Made by a program: the position numbers and the translations under genes. Positions 1 through 8,457 of a stretch of 64,000 bases of DNA are shown here, one piece after another (the stretch's first letter is position 1; each line of letters starts with the position of its first letter). The notes below the pieces were generated by a model, which worked only from the letters and a program-made list of their open reading frames with translations, was not told where the DNA came from and made no database searches. This stretch comes from Paenibacillus eucommiae (GTDB lineage: Bacteria > Bacillota > Bacilli > Paenibacillales > NBRC-103111), in NCBI RefSeq assembly GCF_017874215.1, contig NZ_JAGGLB010000027.1, forward strand, positions 62,001-126,000, in the 5' to 3' direction.

Positions 1-1
1 G

Positions 2-595
2 GACATGGTGATCGAGGCTGAAGCACCTCGCCAAAAAGGTAAGAAGACCTTTGTGGATGAACTGATCGGTTTTGCTGTCCAGACTGCCGTCCAATTTCTT
101 GTCCCGGTGGGTTTTGAAAAAGGGGAATGGCAGAAACTACAGGCTGTGGAGCGTTTCTATCTTAAGATGGCGGAGATGGAGCATCAAGGTGCCAATACGC
201 TGGACAATTACCAGAACTTTGCTAAAGCGTTCAAAGTCCATCACTTTGACCAGTTGATGAGCGATAGTTCCAAAGCTAATTTTGCACGATTGAAGCTATC
301 GACCGAGTTCAAAAGTGCGATGATGTCCGGAGATGCTGAAATTGCGGGGACACCGCTACGGGCTTTACTTTACGCTCTCTATGAACTCTTCAAAGAGGTG
401 GAAGTGGAAGATGTGCTGTTGCACCTGATGGACAACTGTCCAAATTATCTGCCCAACAAGACCTTGCTTTCTAAAATGGCAGATTATCTGGCGGAGAAAC
501 GTGAAGGTCTGAAAGGCACAAAAACCCTCAAACCTGATGTTGAGGCGAGCTGTGCACGCATACTCTCTGAGGCAATAAGAAACCAGAGGTTATAA
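2..595 (+). CDS. C-terminal part of a DUF1156-type DNA methylase, anti-phage associated (5' end outside window)
   Basis: The frame is open to the left edge, so only about the last 197 codons are seen. The visible part is helical, with no catalytic motif. It resembles the C-terminal tail of large DUF1156 (zinc-ribbon adenine-specific methylase) proteins, which often precede a PLD/SNF2 helicase in gene sets with DUF499 and DUF3780 partners annotated as anti-phage associated. The identification rests on the tail sequence and on the helicase gene that starts 3 bases after the stop. The first ATG in the window (position 5) is probably internal. A role in DNA modification as part of a defence operon is inference; the methylase motifs would lie upstream of the window. 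Confidence 0.5.
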   Translation, partial: DMVIEAEAPRQKGKKTFVDELIGFAVQTAVQFLVPVGFEKGEWQKLQAVERFYLKMAEMEHQGANTLDNYQNFAKAFKVHHFDQLMSDSSKANFARLKLSTEFKSAMMSGDAEIAGTPLRALLYALYELFKEVEVEDVLLHLMDNCPNYLPNKTLLSKMADYLAEKREGLKGTKTLKPDVEASCARILSEAIRNQRL

Positions 596-598
596 GAT

Positions 599-3316
599 AT
601 GACGTTAAAGCGGTTTTCATCACGAACGGAGCGATTGGATACAGAGTTTTTGGCCGAAACCCTTAAGGGCGCATCGAAATATTTCCGTATTGCAGGCTAT
701 TTTAGGAGTTCTATTTTCGAGCTGGTTGGCGAGGTAATCTCAAAAATTCCTGAAGTGAAGATTATTTGTAATTCTGAACTGGACTTGGCTGATTTTCAGA
801 TGGCAACAAGGCGGAATACAGCTCTTAAAGAGCATTGGAACGAAGTAGATGTTGAAGCGGAAGCACTTCTAAAAAAGGAACGCTATCAGATCCTCGATAA
901 GCTATTGCAGTCTGGTAATGTGGAAATAAGGGTTGTGCCGCGGGAGCGCCTATTCCTTCATGGAAAAGCCGGATCAATACACTATCCTGATGGTAGTCGC
1001 AAATCGTTCATTGGTTCTGTTAATGAGTCGAAAAGTGCCTTTGCCCATAACTATGAGCTGGTATGGCAGGATGACGACGAGGAAAGCGCTGATTGGGTAG
1101 AGAGGGAATTCTGGGCCTTGTGGAGCGAAGGTGTACCTCTACCGGAAGCCATACTGGCAGAAATCAATCGTGTGGCTAATCGTCGGGAGGTCACGGTAGA
1201 AGTATTGAAGCCATCTGAGGTCCCGGCTGCCGCAATGGCTGAAGCTCCGATATATCGGGGCGGGGAACAATTGCAACCCTGGCAGCGCTCCTTTGTAACT
1301 ATGTTTTTGGAGCATCGGGAAACGTACGGTAAAGCCCGCTTGCTTCTAGCTGACGAGGTCGGGGTAGGTAAAACACTCTCTATGGCAACCAGTGCGCTGG
1401 TGGGTGCTCTTCTTGAAGATGGCCCCGTTCTCATTCTTGCTCCGTCCACGTTAACGATTCAATGGCAAATTGAGATGATGGATAAACTGGGGGTTCCCAC
1501 GGCTGTCTGGTCTTCTCAAAAAAAGGTGTGGCTTGGTGTCGAAGGACAAGTCTTATCTCCCCGCGGAGATGCATCTTCTATAAAAAAATGTCCTTATAAA
1601 ATTGCTATCATATCGACTGGTTTGATCATGCACCAGCGGGAGAGGTCTGAGTTCGTCAAAGAAGCAGGGATGCTCCTTAAGAATCGATTCGGGACAGTCA
1701 TTCTGGATGAAGCACATAAAGCACGAGCAAGAGGTGGACTGGGCGATAAAGCGGCTGAACCGAATAATCTTCTTGCTTTCATGCATCAAATTGGAAAGCG
1801 TACTCGGCATTTGATACTCGGTACTGCAACCCCCATCCAGACAGAAGTGCGAGAGTTATGGGATCTTTTAGGGATATTGAATAGTGGAGCAGAGTTTGTT
1901 CTGGGTGATTCATTATCCCCTTGGCGAGACCATGAACAAGCGATCCCATTAGTAACTGGGAAAAGTCAGGTCACTTCCGAGCGAGAGGCTTGGCAGTGGT
2001 TAAGCAACCCACTGCCTCCATCTAATGAACATCATATAGTCCAGCAGATTCGTGATCACTTGGCGATTGACTCCCAGTCTTTCTTATGCGCTCACCGGTT
2101 TGAAGACCTGGACTATATGATTCAGAACATGTGGCTATCTGAGTGTTTGGACCCCGGCTTTTTTAAAGATAATAACCCAGTATTACGTCATACCGTTTTA
2201 AGAAAGAGAAAACAGCTTGAAGACGATGGACTATTAGAAAAAGTCGGTGTGAATACGCATCCGATAACCCGAAACCTGGCACAATATCAGTCTCGCTTTG
2301 TTGGCTTGGGGATTCCAACAAACACACCCTTTCAGGTAGCATATGAAAAAGCCGAAGAGTTTTGCAAGCTTCTTCAATCCAGGACCAAAGCTGGAGGCTT
2401 TATGAAATCCCTGATGTTACAGCGTATTTGTTCGAGCTTTGCGTCTGGGTTAAAAACTGCACAGAAAATGCTTAAGCATTCCATTTCAAATGAGGATGAG
2501 GACCATACTGAAGAGGTAGAACACATTCTTACTGAAATGACGTCTGCAGAAGTTGCCTGTCTCAAAGCAATAGAGACACAGCTATCACGTTCTGAAGCAG
2601 TAGATTCTAAACTCAATACCGTGAAGTGGTTCTTAACTGAATTCAGGACTGACGGGAAAACATGGCTTGAACATGGCTGTATTATTTTCAGCCAGTACTT
2701 CGATACGGCGGACTGGATTGCCAAAGAGCTTGCCAAGTCTTTCAAAAGCGAAGTTGTGGCCGTATATGCGGGTGTAGGTAAGAGTGGACTTTTTCGAGGC
2801 GAGCAGTTTAACAATGTCGAACGTGAAGTAATAAAGGCGGCTGTTAGAACCCGTGAAATCCGGCTGGTAGTTGCAACCGATGCGGCCTGCGAGGGTTTGA
2901 ACCTTCAAACACTAGGCACCTTGATTAACGTTGATCTTCCTTGGAACCCGTCTCGGCTTGAACAGCGTTTAGGTAGGATCAAGCGGTTCGGTCAGGCTCG
3001 TAAGTTTGTCGACATGCTCAATCTTGTCTACAGTGAAACTCAGGATGAGAAGGTTTATAACGTCTTATCAGAACGCCTGCGTGACACTTATGATATATTC
3101 GGCAGCCTCCCAGACACAATCGATGATGAATGGATTGAAGACGAGGAAGAGCTTAAAGGCCGAATGAATGAATACATGCATGAAAGGAAAAAGGCTCAGG
3201 ATGCTTTCTCTGTGAAGTATCGTGGAACCTTAGATCCTGAGGCACATTTATGGGAACGATGTGCTTCTGTTTTATCTCGTCGTGACATTGTAAATAAACT
3301 CAGTGAGCCTTGGTGA
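599..3316 (+). CDS. Phospholipase D-like / SNF2 helicase fusion, predicted anti-phage defence protein
   Basis: A 905-residue protein. The N-terminal ~200 residues form a PLD-like nuclease module with an HxK motif (FLHGKAGS) followed by IGSVNESKSAF. A full SF2/SNF2 helicase follows: Walker A DEVGVGKT (about residue 252), Walker B DEAH (LDEAHKAR, about 370), motif III GTATP (about 405), and motif VI QRLGRIKRFGQ near residue 800. It should be a cytoplasmic ATP-driven DNA translocase coupled to a nuclease. Its start is 3 bases after the preceding methylase-like gene, so they are co-transcribed, and a strong terminator follows, so it is the last gene of the operon. DISARM and DpdE-type helicases are related possibilities, but the DUF1156/DUF499-associated PLD helicase family fits the neighbour best. 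Confidence 0.8.
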   Translation: MTLKRFSSRTERLDTEFLAETLKGASKYFRIAGYFRSSIFELVGEVISKIPEVKIICNSELDLADFQMATRRNTALKEHWNEVDVEAEALLKKERYQILDKLLQSGNVEIRVVPRERLFLHGKAGSIHYPDGSRKSFIGSVNESKSAFAHNYELVWQDDDEESADWVEREFWALWSEGVPLPEAILAEINRVANRREVTVEVLKPSEVPAAAMAEAPIYRGGEQLQPWQRSFVTMFLEHRETYGKARLLLADEVGVGKTLSMATSALVGALLEDGPVLILAPSTLTIQWQIEMMDKLGVPTAVWSSQKKVWLGVEGQVLSPRGDASSIKKCPYKIAIISTGLIMHQRERSEFVKEAGMLLKNRFGTVILDEAHKARARGGLGDKAAEPNNLLAFMHQIGKRTRHLILGTATPIQTEVRELWDLLGILNSGAEFVLGDSLSPWRDHEQAIPLVTGKSQVTSEREAWQWLSNPLPPSNEHHIVQQIRDHLAIDSQSFLCAHRFEDLDYMIQNMWLSECLDPGFFKDNNPVLRHTVLRKRKQLEDDGLLEKVGVNTHPITRNLAQYQSRFVGLGIPTNTPFQVAYEKAEEFCKLLQSRTKAGGFMKSLMLQRICSSFASGLKTAQKMLKHSISNEDEDHTEEVEHILTEMTSAEVACLKAIETQLSRSEAVDSKLNTVKWFLTEFRTDGKTWLEHGCIIFSQYFDTADWIAKELAKSFKSEVVAVYAGVGKSGLFRGEQFNNVEREVIKAAVRTREIRLVVATDAACEGLNLQTLGTLINVDLPWNPSRLEQRLGRIKRFGQARKFVDMLNLVYSETQDEKVYNVLSERLRDTYDIFGSLPDTIDDEWIEDEEELKGRMNEYMHERKKAQDAFSVKYRGTLDPEAHLWERCASVLSRRDIVNKLSEPW

Positions 3317-3356
3317 TAAGACCCACATTCTCGAGAAACGTGAATAAGAAATACGG

Positions 3357-3390
3357 GAAAGGCCAACTATATAGGCCTTTCTCTTTTCTT
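3357..3390 (+). terminator. Rho-independent terminator after the PLD/SNF2 helicase gene
   Basis: A perfect 8-bp stem, GAAAGGCC with GGCCTTTC, around a 9-base loop, followed by a T-rich tract. It lies 40 bases after the stop codon. Confidence 0.85.
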
Positions 3391-3492
3391 TTTGCTCGAT
3401 TCTTACCCCAGAAGACACCAGCTAAGCCGCGGCGCAGAGATAGTATTAGGTGTGGATTCGACGGCTAGAAGTTGAGCGCGATGCGAAAAAAA

Positions 3493-3546
3493 TTCGCCGT
3501 TAGACCCGTTACGGCGAACCGTACCACAATTAACGGCAAGTTTTTT
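3493..3546 (+). repeat. Dispersed repeat copy 1 (R1)
   Basis: First copy of the ~50-55 bp intergenic repeat: left arm TTCGCCGTTAGAC, core GAACCGTACCA, right arm TTAACGGCAAGTTTT. It is a diverged copy whose middle reads CCGTTACGGC instead of CTCGTTAAGC. It lies 177 bases after the helicase stop and touches the degenerate minus-strand gene that may be a recombinase relic. Confidence 0.75.
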
Positions 3547-4209
3547 CGGAAAATCTCGCAGCGGGCTTGGAAAGGGGCATTGCCAGGCAAGGGTTTGGGA
3601 TAGGCCACGTTAGGCGGCAAAGTCGGCGCAAACGGGCTTCTGCGAGCTTTTTGAGGTCACAAAACGATGCGGTATCTGGAGGGGGACTTTTGCTTGCGGA
3701 AAGCAAAAGCCCCTCCGCCGTTTTGGCGGAAGGGGCAAGCTCAAAAAAATGCTTTTGGACGGTCGGGTCAAACTCTAGCTCTATCCCGGCGACTTTGCGT
3801 CTGTCCTCCATTTGGACTTGTTTGACCACGGTCTGGAGCAACGTCTTCTGCGTTTCGGGAGGCGCTTCTTCCAGTTCGTTCAAGGCGAGCTGTTGCTCCT
3901 CGGTCAGGAAAGTGTCTTTGTACTGGACGTGGAACGGCTCGCCCAGTTCTTTGGCCCAAAGGACGGCACTGGCGACGTCTCCGCCATGGAACTCGGGAGC
4001 TTCGGCGAAGCTTTCTTCCTCCCAAACGAAATCTGCCTCCTGCTGATGCTCGTCGACGAAGAGGAAGGAGTCGGAGCCGTCGACATAGGGGTTCGTTCCC
4101 GCTTGGGCATCCGTGGTTTGGAGGACGACGCGGACGCGGTGCGTCGGCTGCCGCTCGGCTGGCGTTCGCCTGAGGCCGTTTTCTCCCTGTTGTTAATTGA
4201 CTTATTCAT
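3530..4209 (-). pseudogene. Frameshifted minus-strand gene; tail reminiscent of a Firmicute serine recombinase
   Basis: On the minus strand an ATG at 4209 begins MNKSINNRE. The reading then moves to another frame at GAGAAAAC and runs on through PYVDGSDSFLFVDEHQQ and LLQTVVKQVQMEDRRK to IELEFDPTVQKHF. One base change in the A-run would join the two parts, so this looks like a single-base frameshift. The last segment (VVKQV..DRRKVAGIELEFD..VQ) resembles the C-terminal end of large serine recombinases, but no catalytic N-terminus is present. Two strong hairpins (3687-3709 and 3709-3736) lie inside the distal end and could be the original terminator for this strand. Its position beside the first dispersed repeat is suggestive. 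The family assignment is weak. Confidence 0.35.
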
Positions 4210-4311
4210 AGATAATTAACATTGATAGCTGAGCCATTAAACCTTTATAGTCTGCTCTATGACTTAAGTGAATTGACTCAGTGGATGGGGAACGAATGAT
4301 CCCATCAGGGC

Positions 4312-4341
4312 TTGTACAGACACAAAGCTTTACTGTATAAT
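4312..4341 (+). promoter_or_regulatory. Promoter candidate for a short transcript upstream of CBASS
   Basis: TTGTAC at 4312-4317 and a perfect TATAAT at 4336-4341 with an 18-base spacer. Transcription would start near 4348. Confidence 0.5.
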
Positions 4342-4347
4342 GGATAA

Positions 4348-4460
4348 TAATAGCACTCGATTGTTCCGAGTGCTAACGGTAGTTGGACAGGGGGGATTGT
4401 ATGAGATGTAGAAAATAAAAAAACAAGCGTAAGTGGTGGCACACTCCGCTTGTTTTCGGC
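4348..4460 (+). ncRNA. Putative small structured RNA or attenuated leader upstream of CBASS
   Basis: Between a good promoter and a perfect terminator-like hairpin lies a ~110-base unit. It starts with a 9-bp hairpin (TAGCACTCG 4351-4359 with CGAGTGCTA 4367-4375), then GGGGGG followed by a five-codon ORF (ATG at 4400), then a 10-bp stem AAAACAAGCG (4420-4429) with CGCTTGTTTT (4447-4456). No known RNA family was recognised. It could be an sRNA, a type I antitoxin-like RNA, or an attenuator for the CBASS operon 170 bases downstream. A further imperfect hairpin lies at 4472-4496. Confidence 0.35.
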
Positions 4461-4585
4461 AATCCGGTTTCAGGTGAGAAGTGGCATTCTCAACCTAAAA
4501 AGAAGGTATCGGTGTAGTGCGAGTTACACACTACATATGTATAACTGAGGAACCTATACTTATGTATACGTCAAGAGCGACGGAT

Positions 4586-4620
4586 ATCCTTCTAATTTTC
4601 AAAAAAATTAATAGAAGGAT
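4586..4620 (+). promoter_or_regulatory. Hairpin that hides the ribosome binding site of the CD-NTase gene
   Basis: ATCCTTCTA (4586-4594) pairs perfectly with TAGAAGGAT (4612-4620). The right arm contains the AAGGA Shine-Dalgarno of the gene starting at 4630, so the folded mRNA would block translation. Confidence 0.5.
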
Positions 4621-4629
4621 GAACTTTTT

Positions 4630-5862
4630 ATGACAATTGAACTGGAATCAAAAGTATCTTCTTTATTAGAGGGCATCGCATCGCGACTAGACATTTCCCC
4701 TACTAAATATAAGCAAGCTGTCGACAGATATACTGCCGTTAGTAGCTGGATTGCTGAGGGCGAGTTTGAAGGTGTGGAGGATATCCATTTTTACCCACAA
4801 GGTTCATTCAGACTCGGGACTGTCACAAGACCAATACGAAATGGAAGAGACGCTGATTATGATATCGATTTAGTAAGTGAATTTAAGATTTCAAAAAAAA
4901 GCATCACTCCACAAAAATTAAAGGAAGTCGTAGGAACACGAATTGCAGAACATGAGAAGTATAAAAAGATGCTTGATGAAGAGGGGCGACGTTGTTGGAC
5001 CTTGCTTTATGCAGAAGAGGACGGAGTAGGATTTCATCTTGATGTTCTGCCTGCTGCTCCAGAGGAGGCTTCTTTGAGAACAAGTCTTATTGACTTCAGA
5101 ATAGCCGAGAAGGCTATCGCTATAACTCATAAGAATAAGAACAGTACTTATAATTGGTCCTCTAGCAATCCTAGTGGTTATGGAGATTGGTTTGATAATA
5201 TTAATAAGGTTGCCTTTGAATCTGCAAAATCACTGCAACAGCGCAGCCTTTTTGAAAATAATAGGGACATATATGCAAGTATTGACGAAGTACCTGACGC
5301 GCTTATTAAGACTCCTCTGCAGCGAGCGATCCAGATATTAAAACGTCATAGGGATGTTCGCTTTATCAACCACTCCATGGCCCCAGACAAACCGATTTCT
5401 ATGATTATAACTACCTTGGCAGCCAAGCTATACAATAGGGAACGAGATGTCTTTTCTACTCTTCGTAATATTGTAACTCATTTGGATGTGTTATCTGATC
5501 TACTAAAGCCAGGATTTAGCCTAAATAAACAACTCCAAGGGCAAAAATTAATTACAAGGAATTCTGATGGCACGTGGTCCATTCTGAATCCAGTTAATCC
5601 AAGCGAAAATTTCGCAGATCGTTGGCATGAGAACAATCATCAAAAGGCAAAGGCTTTTTTTGAATGGACTAAATGGGTGGGGGATGACATTATCGATATT
5701 ATTGGAACAAACGATGTGGGTAAAATTGTTAAATCATATGAGTCGACCTTTGGCCAAGTTTCAATTTCAACTGCCAGAGCTCTCGGTTTACCGACCAGCG
5801 CGGCAGTATTATCTGCACCTATAGTACATATTTCGAATCCCAACAAACCTTGGGGCAAGTAA
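4630..5862 (+). CDS. CBASS CD-NTase (cGAS/DncV-like nucleotidyltransferase)
   Basis: 410 residues with the CD-NTase active site: GSFRLGT at residues 58-64, then the metal-binding DYDID cluster at 76-80, and a likely third aspartate in FHLDVLP near 138. It would make a cyclic oligonucleotide second messenger when phage infection is sensed. It is the first gene of a tight three-gene operon (E2-like protein, then HNH-SAVED effector), the composition of short type II CBASS. Its ribosome binding site lies in a hairpin stem. Which clade it belongs to, and which nucleotide it makes, cannot be read safely; the Cap5 partner suggests a cyclic dinucleotide. Confidence 0.9.
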   Translation: MTIELESKVSSLLEGIASRLDISPTKYKQAVDRYTAVSSWIAEGEFEGVEDIHFYPQGSFRLGTVTRPIRNGRDADYDIDLVSEFKISKKSITPQKLKEVVGTRIAEHEKYKKMLDEEGRRCWTLLYAEEDGVGFHLDVLPAAPEEASLRTSLIDFRIAEKAIAITHKNKNSTYNWSSSNPSGYGDWFDNINKVAFESAKSLQQRSLFENNRDIYASIDEVPDALIKTPLQRAIQILKRHRDVRFINHSMAPDKPISMIITTLAAKLYNRERDVFSTLRNIVTHLDVLSDLLKPGFSLNKQLQGQKLITRNSDGTWSILNPVNPSENFADRWHENNHQKAKAFFEWTKWVGDDIIDIIGTNDVGKIVKSYESTFGQVSISTARALGLPTSAAVLSAPIVHISNPNKPWGK

Positions 5863-5863
5863 T

Positions 5864-6526
5864 ATGAACGGGGAGATTGTATGGGAACATTTTAAGGAGT
5901 TGCAGCAATATTTCCCTAATGTCTCTTTGAGCTATGAGAACGATAGATTTTATGTCCGTGGTGAAATCCAATTCCGTGCTCAATATCTTGACGATGAGCA
6001 GGTAGATGAAGCTTATTTGATCGAGATCGAACTGCCGTCAAGTTATCCAAATGCCCCCCCAATTTCAAGAGAATTGGGGGGGCGGATACCTGATACTTTT
6101 CATACTTTTTCAAATGGTACTATGTGCTTAGGGGCACCTATTGCAGTTAAGATGACGTTTGCTCAGAATCCAAATTTATTGGATTTTGTTAGAACCCAAT
6201 TAATTCCTTATCTCTATTCATTTACTTATAAGGTGCAACACAAAAGTTTGCCTTATGGAGAACTGGATCATGGAGCGAAGGGGATTTTACATTATTACAT
6301 AGAACTATTTCAAATAGATTCAGCAACTAACTGCCTCAGATTCCTTTACATCTTGGCTTCTGAGAAATATCGTGGTCATCTCTTGTGTCCTTGTGAAGGT
6401 GGGGGCATTTTGAGGAGATGTCATGGGCCGTTGCTCTTAGAACTCCAAAAGTATCAAAATCCAGCAGAGTTTAGAATCGAGCTTGTTAATTGTATTGAGT
6501 TTGTTGAAAAAAGTAGAAAGAAGTGA
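5864..6526 (+). CDS. CBASS E2-like (UBC-fold) protein with C-terminal SEC-C-like cysteine motif
   Basis: 220 residues, starting 1 base after the CD-NTase stop. The first ~150 residues have E2 ubiquitin-conjugating features: a YPNAPP turn and the active-site region HTFSNGTMCLG, whose cysteine is the likely catalytic residue. No E1 or JAB partner is encoded, as in short type II CBASS, where the lone E2 is known to modify or prime its cognate CD-NTase. The C-terminal part has a CPCEGGGILRRCHG motif that mirrors the zinc-binding SEC-C pattern CPCxSGxxxxxCHG. Its role here is unknown; binding metal or docking the enzyme is a guess. Confidence 0.85.
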   Translation: MNGEIVWEHFKELQQYFPNVSLSYENDRFYVRGEIQFRAQYLDDEQVDEAYLIEIELPSSYPNAPPISRELGGRIPDTFHTFSNGTMCLGAPIAVKMTFAQNPNLLDFVRTQLIPYLYSFTYKVQHKSLPYGELDHGAKGILHYYIELFQIDSATNCLRFLYILASEKYRGHLLCPCEGGGILRRCHGPLLLELQKYQNPAEFRIELVNCIEFVEKSRKK

Positions 6527-7680
6527 TGAACATGTCTGAGACTGTTGTACCCCAGCCTGTACGTTACATGCTTTGGGGGAAAGCAGCAGGCCGCTGCCAG
6601 TATAGAGGTTGTAATGAGCAACTTCACATTGACCCTAAGACTAAATCTTTAATGAATCGATCATATATTGCTCATATCATTGCAGATAGTCCTGGTGGGC
6701 CCAGGGGTGATGAGGTTCTATCCCCGAAACTAGCAAAAGATATTTCAAATTTAATGCTGCTATGCGATACACATCATCGCTTGATAGATGTTAAAGATGT
6801 GGACGGACATCCTGCTGAGTTACTCCGAGCAATGAAAAAGGAGCACGAACAGAGAATCGAATTGGTGACCCAAATACAGGAGGACAGACAAAGTCTGGTT
6901 GTCTTGTACGGATCAAACATTGGTGATCATAGCTATCCAGTATCTTACGAACGTTCTGTTACAGCACTTTTGCCTGAACGGTACCCTGCTGAACCAAGGC
7001 CGATTGAATTAGGCTGGAAAAATAGTTTATATAGCGATCATGAGGAAGATTTTTGGAAAATCGAAAGCGAAAATCTAAAGAGGCAAGTTCAAACCAAGCT
7101 CATGCCATTATTAACTTCGGGTAGTACCAAGCATCTATCATTATTTGCACTTGCACCACAACCGCTTTTGATCTCGTTAGGGGCTATGTTGTCCGACTTA
7201 TTTCCGGCCGATGTTTATCAATTGCAAAGAGAGCCTGTTCAAAAATGGGGATGGGATGATAATGCTGGTGATCTTGAATTTCTCATCCAGGCTCCTGAGG
7301 AGATCCACCCAACAGTGGCACTCAATATTTCACTTAGTGCTACAATAGCACCGAGTAGAATAATTGAAGTGCTTGGCCAGGATGTTTCCATCTGGACTCT
7401 CACAATACAAATTCCGAATAATGATTTTATGAAAAGTAAATTTCACCTTAGAGCATTCAGACAAACACTAAGAGTGCTATTGGATAGAATAAAGTCAGCT
7501 CACGGGCAAAATAATCAGTTGAATATTTTCCCTGCAATGGCTGTATCAGCAGCAGTTGAAGTGGGGAGAATATGGATGCCCAAAGCAGACTTACCGCTAG
7601 TAATCTATGATCAAAATAAAAAGAGCGATAGATTTGAAAGGGCATTAGAGATTGCAAAAAGGAATGAAGGTTCCTTTTAA
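6526..7680 (+). CDS. cap5: CBASS effector Cap5: HNH endonuclease-SAVED domain protein
   Basis: About 384 residues. The N-terminal HNH nuclease has zinc-type cysteines (GRCQYRGC), YIAHIIA and LCDTHHRLID. From about residue 160 the rest matches a SAVED nucleotide-sensor domain (LSLFALAPQPLLISLG). In known systems Cap5 is activated by a cyclic dinucleotide and degrades DNA, killing or arresting the infected cell. The ATG at 6526 overlaps the E2-like stop (TGATG), indicating translational coupling; ATG 6532 is an alternative start. It is the last gene of the operon, with a terminator hairpin 80 bases downstream. Confidence 0.9.
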   Translation: MNMSETVVPQPVRYMLWGKAAGRCQYRGCNEQLHIDPKTKSLMNRSYIAHIIADSPGGPRGDEVLSPKLAKDISNLMLLCDTHHRLIDVKDVDGHPAELLRAMKKEHEQRIELVTQIQEDRQSLVVLYGSNIGDHSYPVSYERSVTALLPERYPAEPRPIELGWKNSLYSDHEEDFWKIESENLKRQVQTKLMPLLTSGSTKHLSLFALAPQPLLISLGAMLSDLFPADVYQLQREPVQKWGWDDNAGDLEFLIQAPEEIHPTVALNISLSATIAPSRIIEVLGQDVSIWTLTIQIPNNDFMKSKFHLRAFRQTLRVLLDRIKSAHGQNNQLNIFPAMAVSAAVEVGRIWMPKADLPLVIYDQNKKSDRFERALEIAKRNEGSF

Positions 7681-7760
7681 TTTGAAAAGAGGCTGTCCCA
7701 AAAGATGTAGGTGGCTGAGCACGGTTCCTACAGCCCCACAAGTTCCACCAAACCAACACA

Positions 7761-7795
7761 AAGGAGAACGTTCATCACGGCGTTCTCCTTCTTGT
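7761..7795 (+). terminator. Terminator-like hairpin after the CBASS operon
   Basis: A perfect 10-bp stem, AAGGAGAACG (7761-7770) with CGTTCTCCTT (7781-7790). The T-tract is weak. It may serve both strands, because a minus-strand reading frame ends at 7795. Confidence 0.6.
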
Positions 7796-8129
7796 CATCC
7801 ATACTCATTCATTGCCTCCTTAGCTTCCATCTGCGCATACGCTTCGCTCAAGCCGATGGACTCATAATACTCCCGCGGCACAGTTTTCATGAGTTCAATC
7901 ACAGCATCGTGTTGCTCCATCGGGACAAACTGTAGAATCGCTGCTGTGATTGCCTGCCCCCTTGCGGCTTTGCGTATCTTAATTTCCTCTTGCCCATAGT
8001 GTCTAGCCGCCTGTTGAGCCATTGTAGAGCTTGTACTTCATCTCCATAGCTCGGATAGCCGTCACAGGAGATATTACATCCATCAGGCCAAGCGTCTTGA
8101 ACTATTGGAACATTTATTTTGAAGTCCAC
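7795..8129 (-). pseudogene. Minus-strand gene relic of unknown function
   Basis: Two overlapping minus-strand frames (7795-8022, 75 residues; 7899-8129) look like pieces of decayed coding sequence. The 75-residue frame has protein-like composition (amphipathic, ending LSEAYAQMEAKEAMNEYG), but there is no ribosome binding site before its ATG. No family was recognised. It could also be a small intact gene. Confidence 0.25.
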
Positions 8130-8334
8130 GGAGCGGGGGAACGAAGTTCAGTTGGGGTTAATAGAATGATTACAGCGAGATTGAACAAGCTCTCTGAGGC
8201 TGAAGATAAGCAGAATCGTATTGAAATTATCGACGAACTTAATGAGCTTATGTAGCATCTGTATAGCAGGTATAAGTCTAGCCAACAAAAGTTAGACGAA
8301 ATTAGGTCGATTCTCAATCAATAAAGTAACGGGG
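8130..8334 (+). other. Short coding-like stretch without an assignable gene
   Basis: The plus strand has a short open stretch (from ATG 8166, reading MITARLNKLSEAEDKQ..., stop at 8255), followed in the same frame by further protein-like codons to about 8325. There is no clear ribosome binding site. It may be the 3' end of a lost gene whose terminator (8335-8371) and dispersed repeat (8406) survive. No function is suggested. Confidence 0.25.
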
Positions 8335-8371
8335 ACCCTTCTGCTTTTACAATAGGCACAAGGGTTTTTTT
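8335..8371 (+). terminator. Rho-independent terminator
   Basis: ACCCTTCTGC (8335-8344) pairs 9/10 with GCACAAGGGT (8356-8365), followed by six T. No intact gene precedes it, so it probably belonged to the relic at 8166-8325. Confidence 0.75.
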
Positions 8372-8405
8372 ACTGTAATGCCGCCGCGCGGCACACTTAG
8401 GAGCA

Positions 8406-8457
8406 TTTTTCGCCGATAGACCCATTAAGCTGAACCGTATCATAAATAGGGCAAGTT
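8406..8457 (+). repeat. Dispersed repeat copy 2 (R2)
   Basis: Left arm TTTTTCGCCGATAGAC, core CATTAAGCTGAACCGTATC, right arm GGGCAAGTTTT. It is preceded by a degenerate GC-rich palindrome (GCCGCCGCGCGGC). It lies just downstream of an orphan terminator. Confidence 0.85.
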
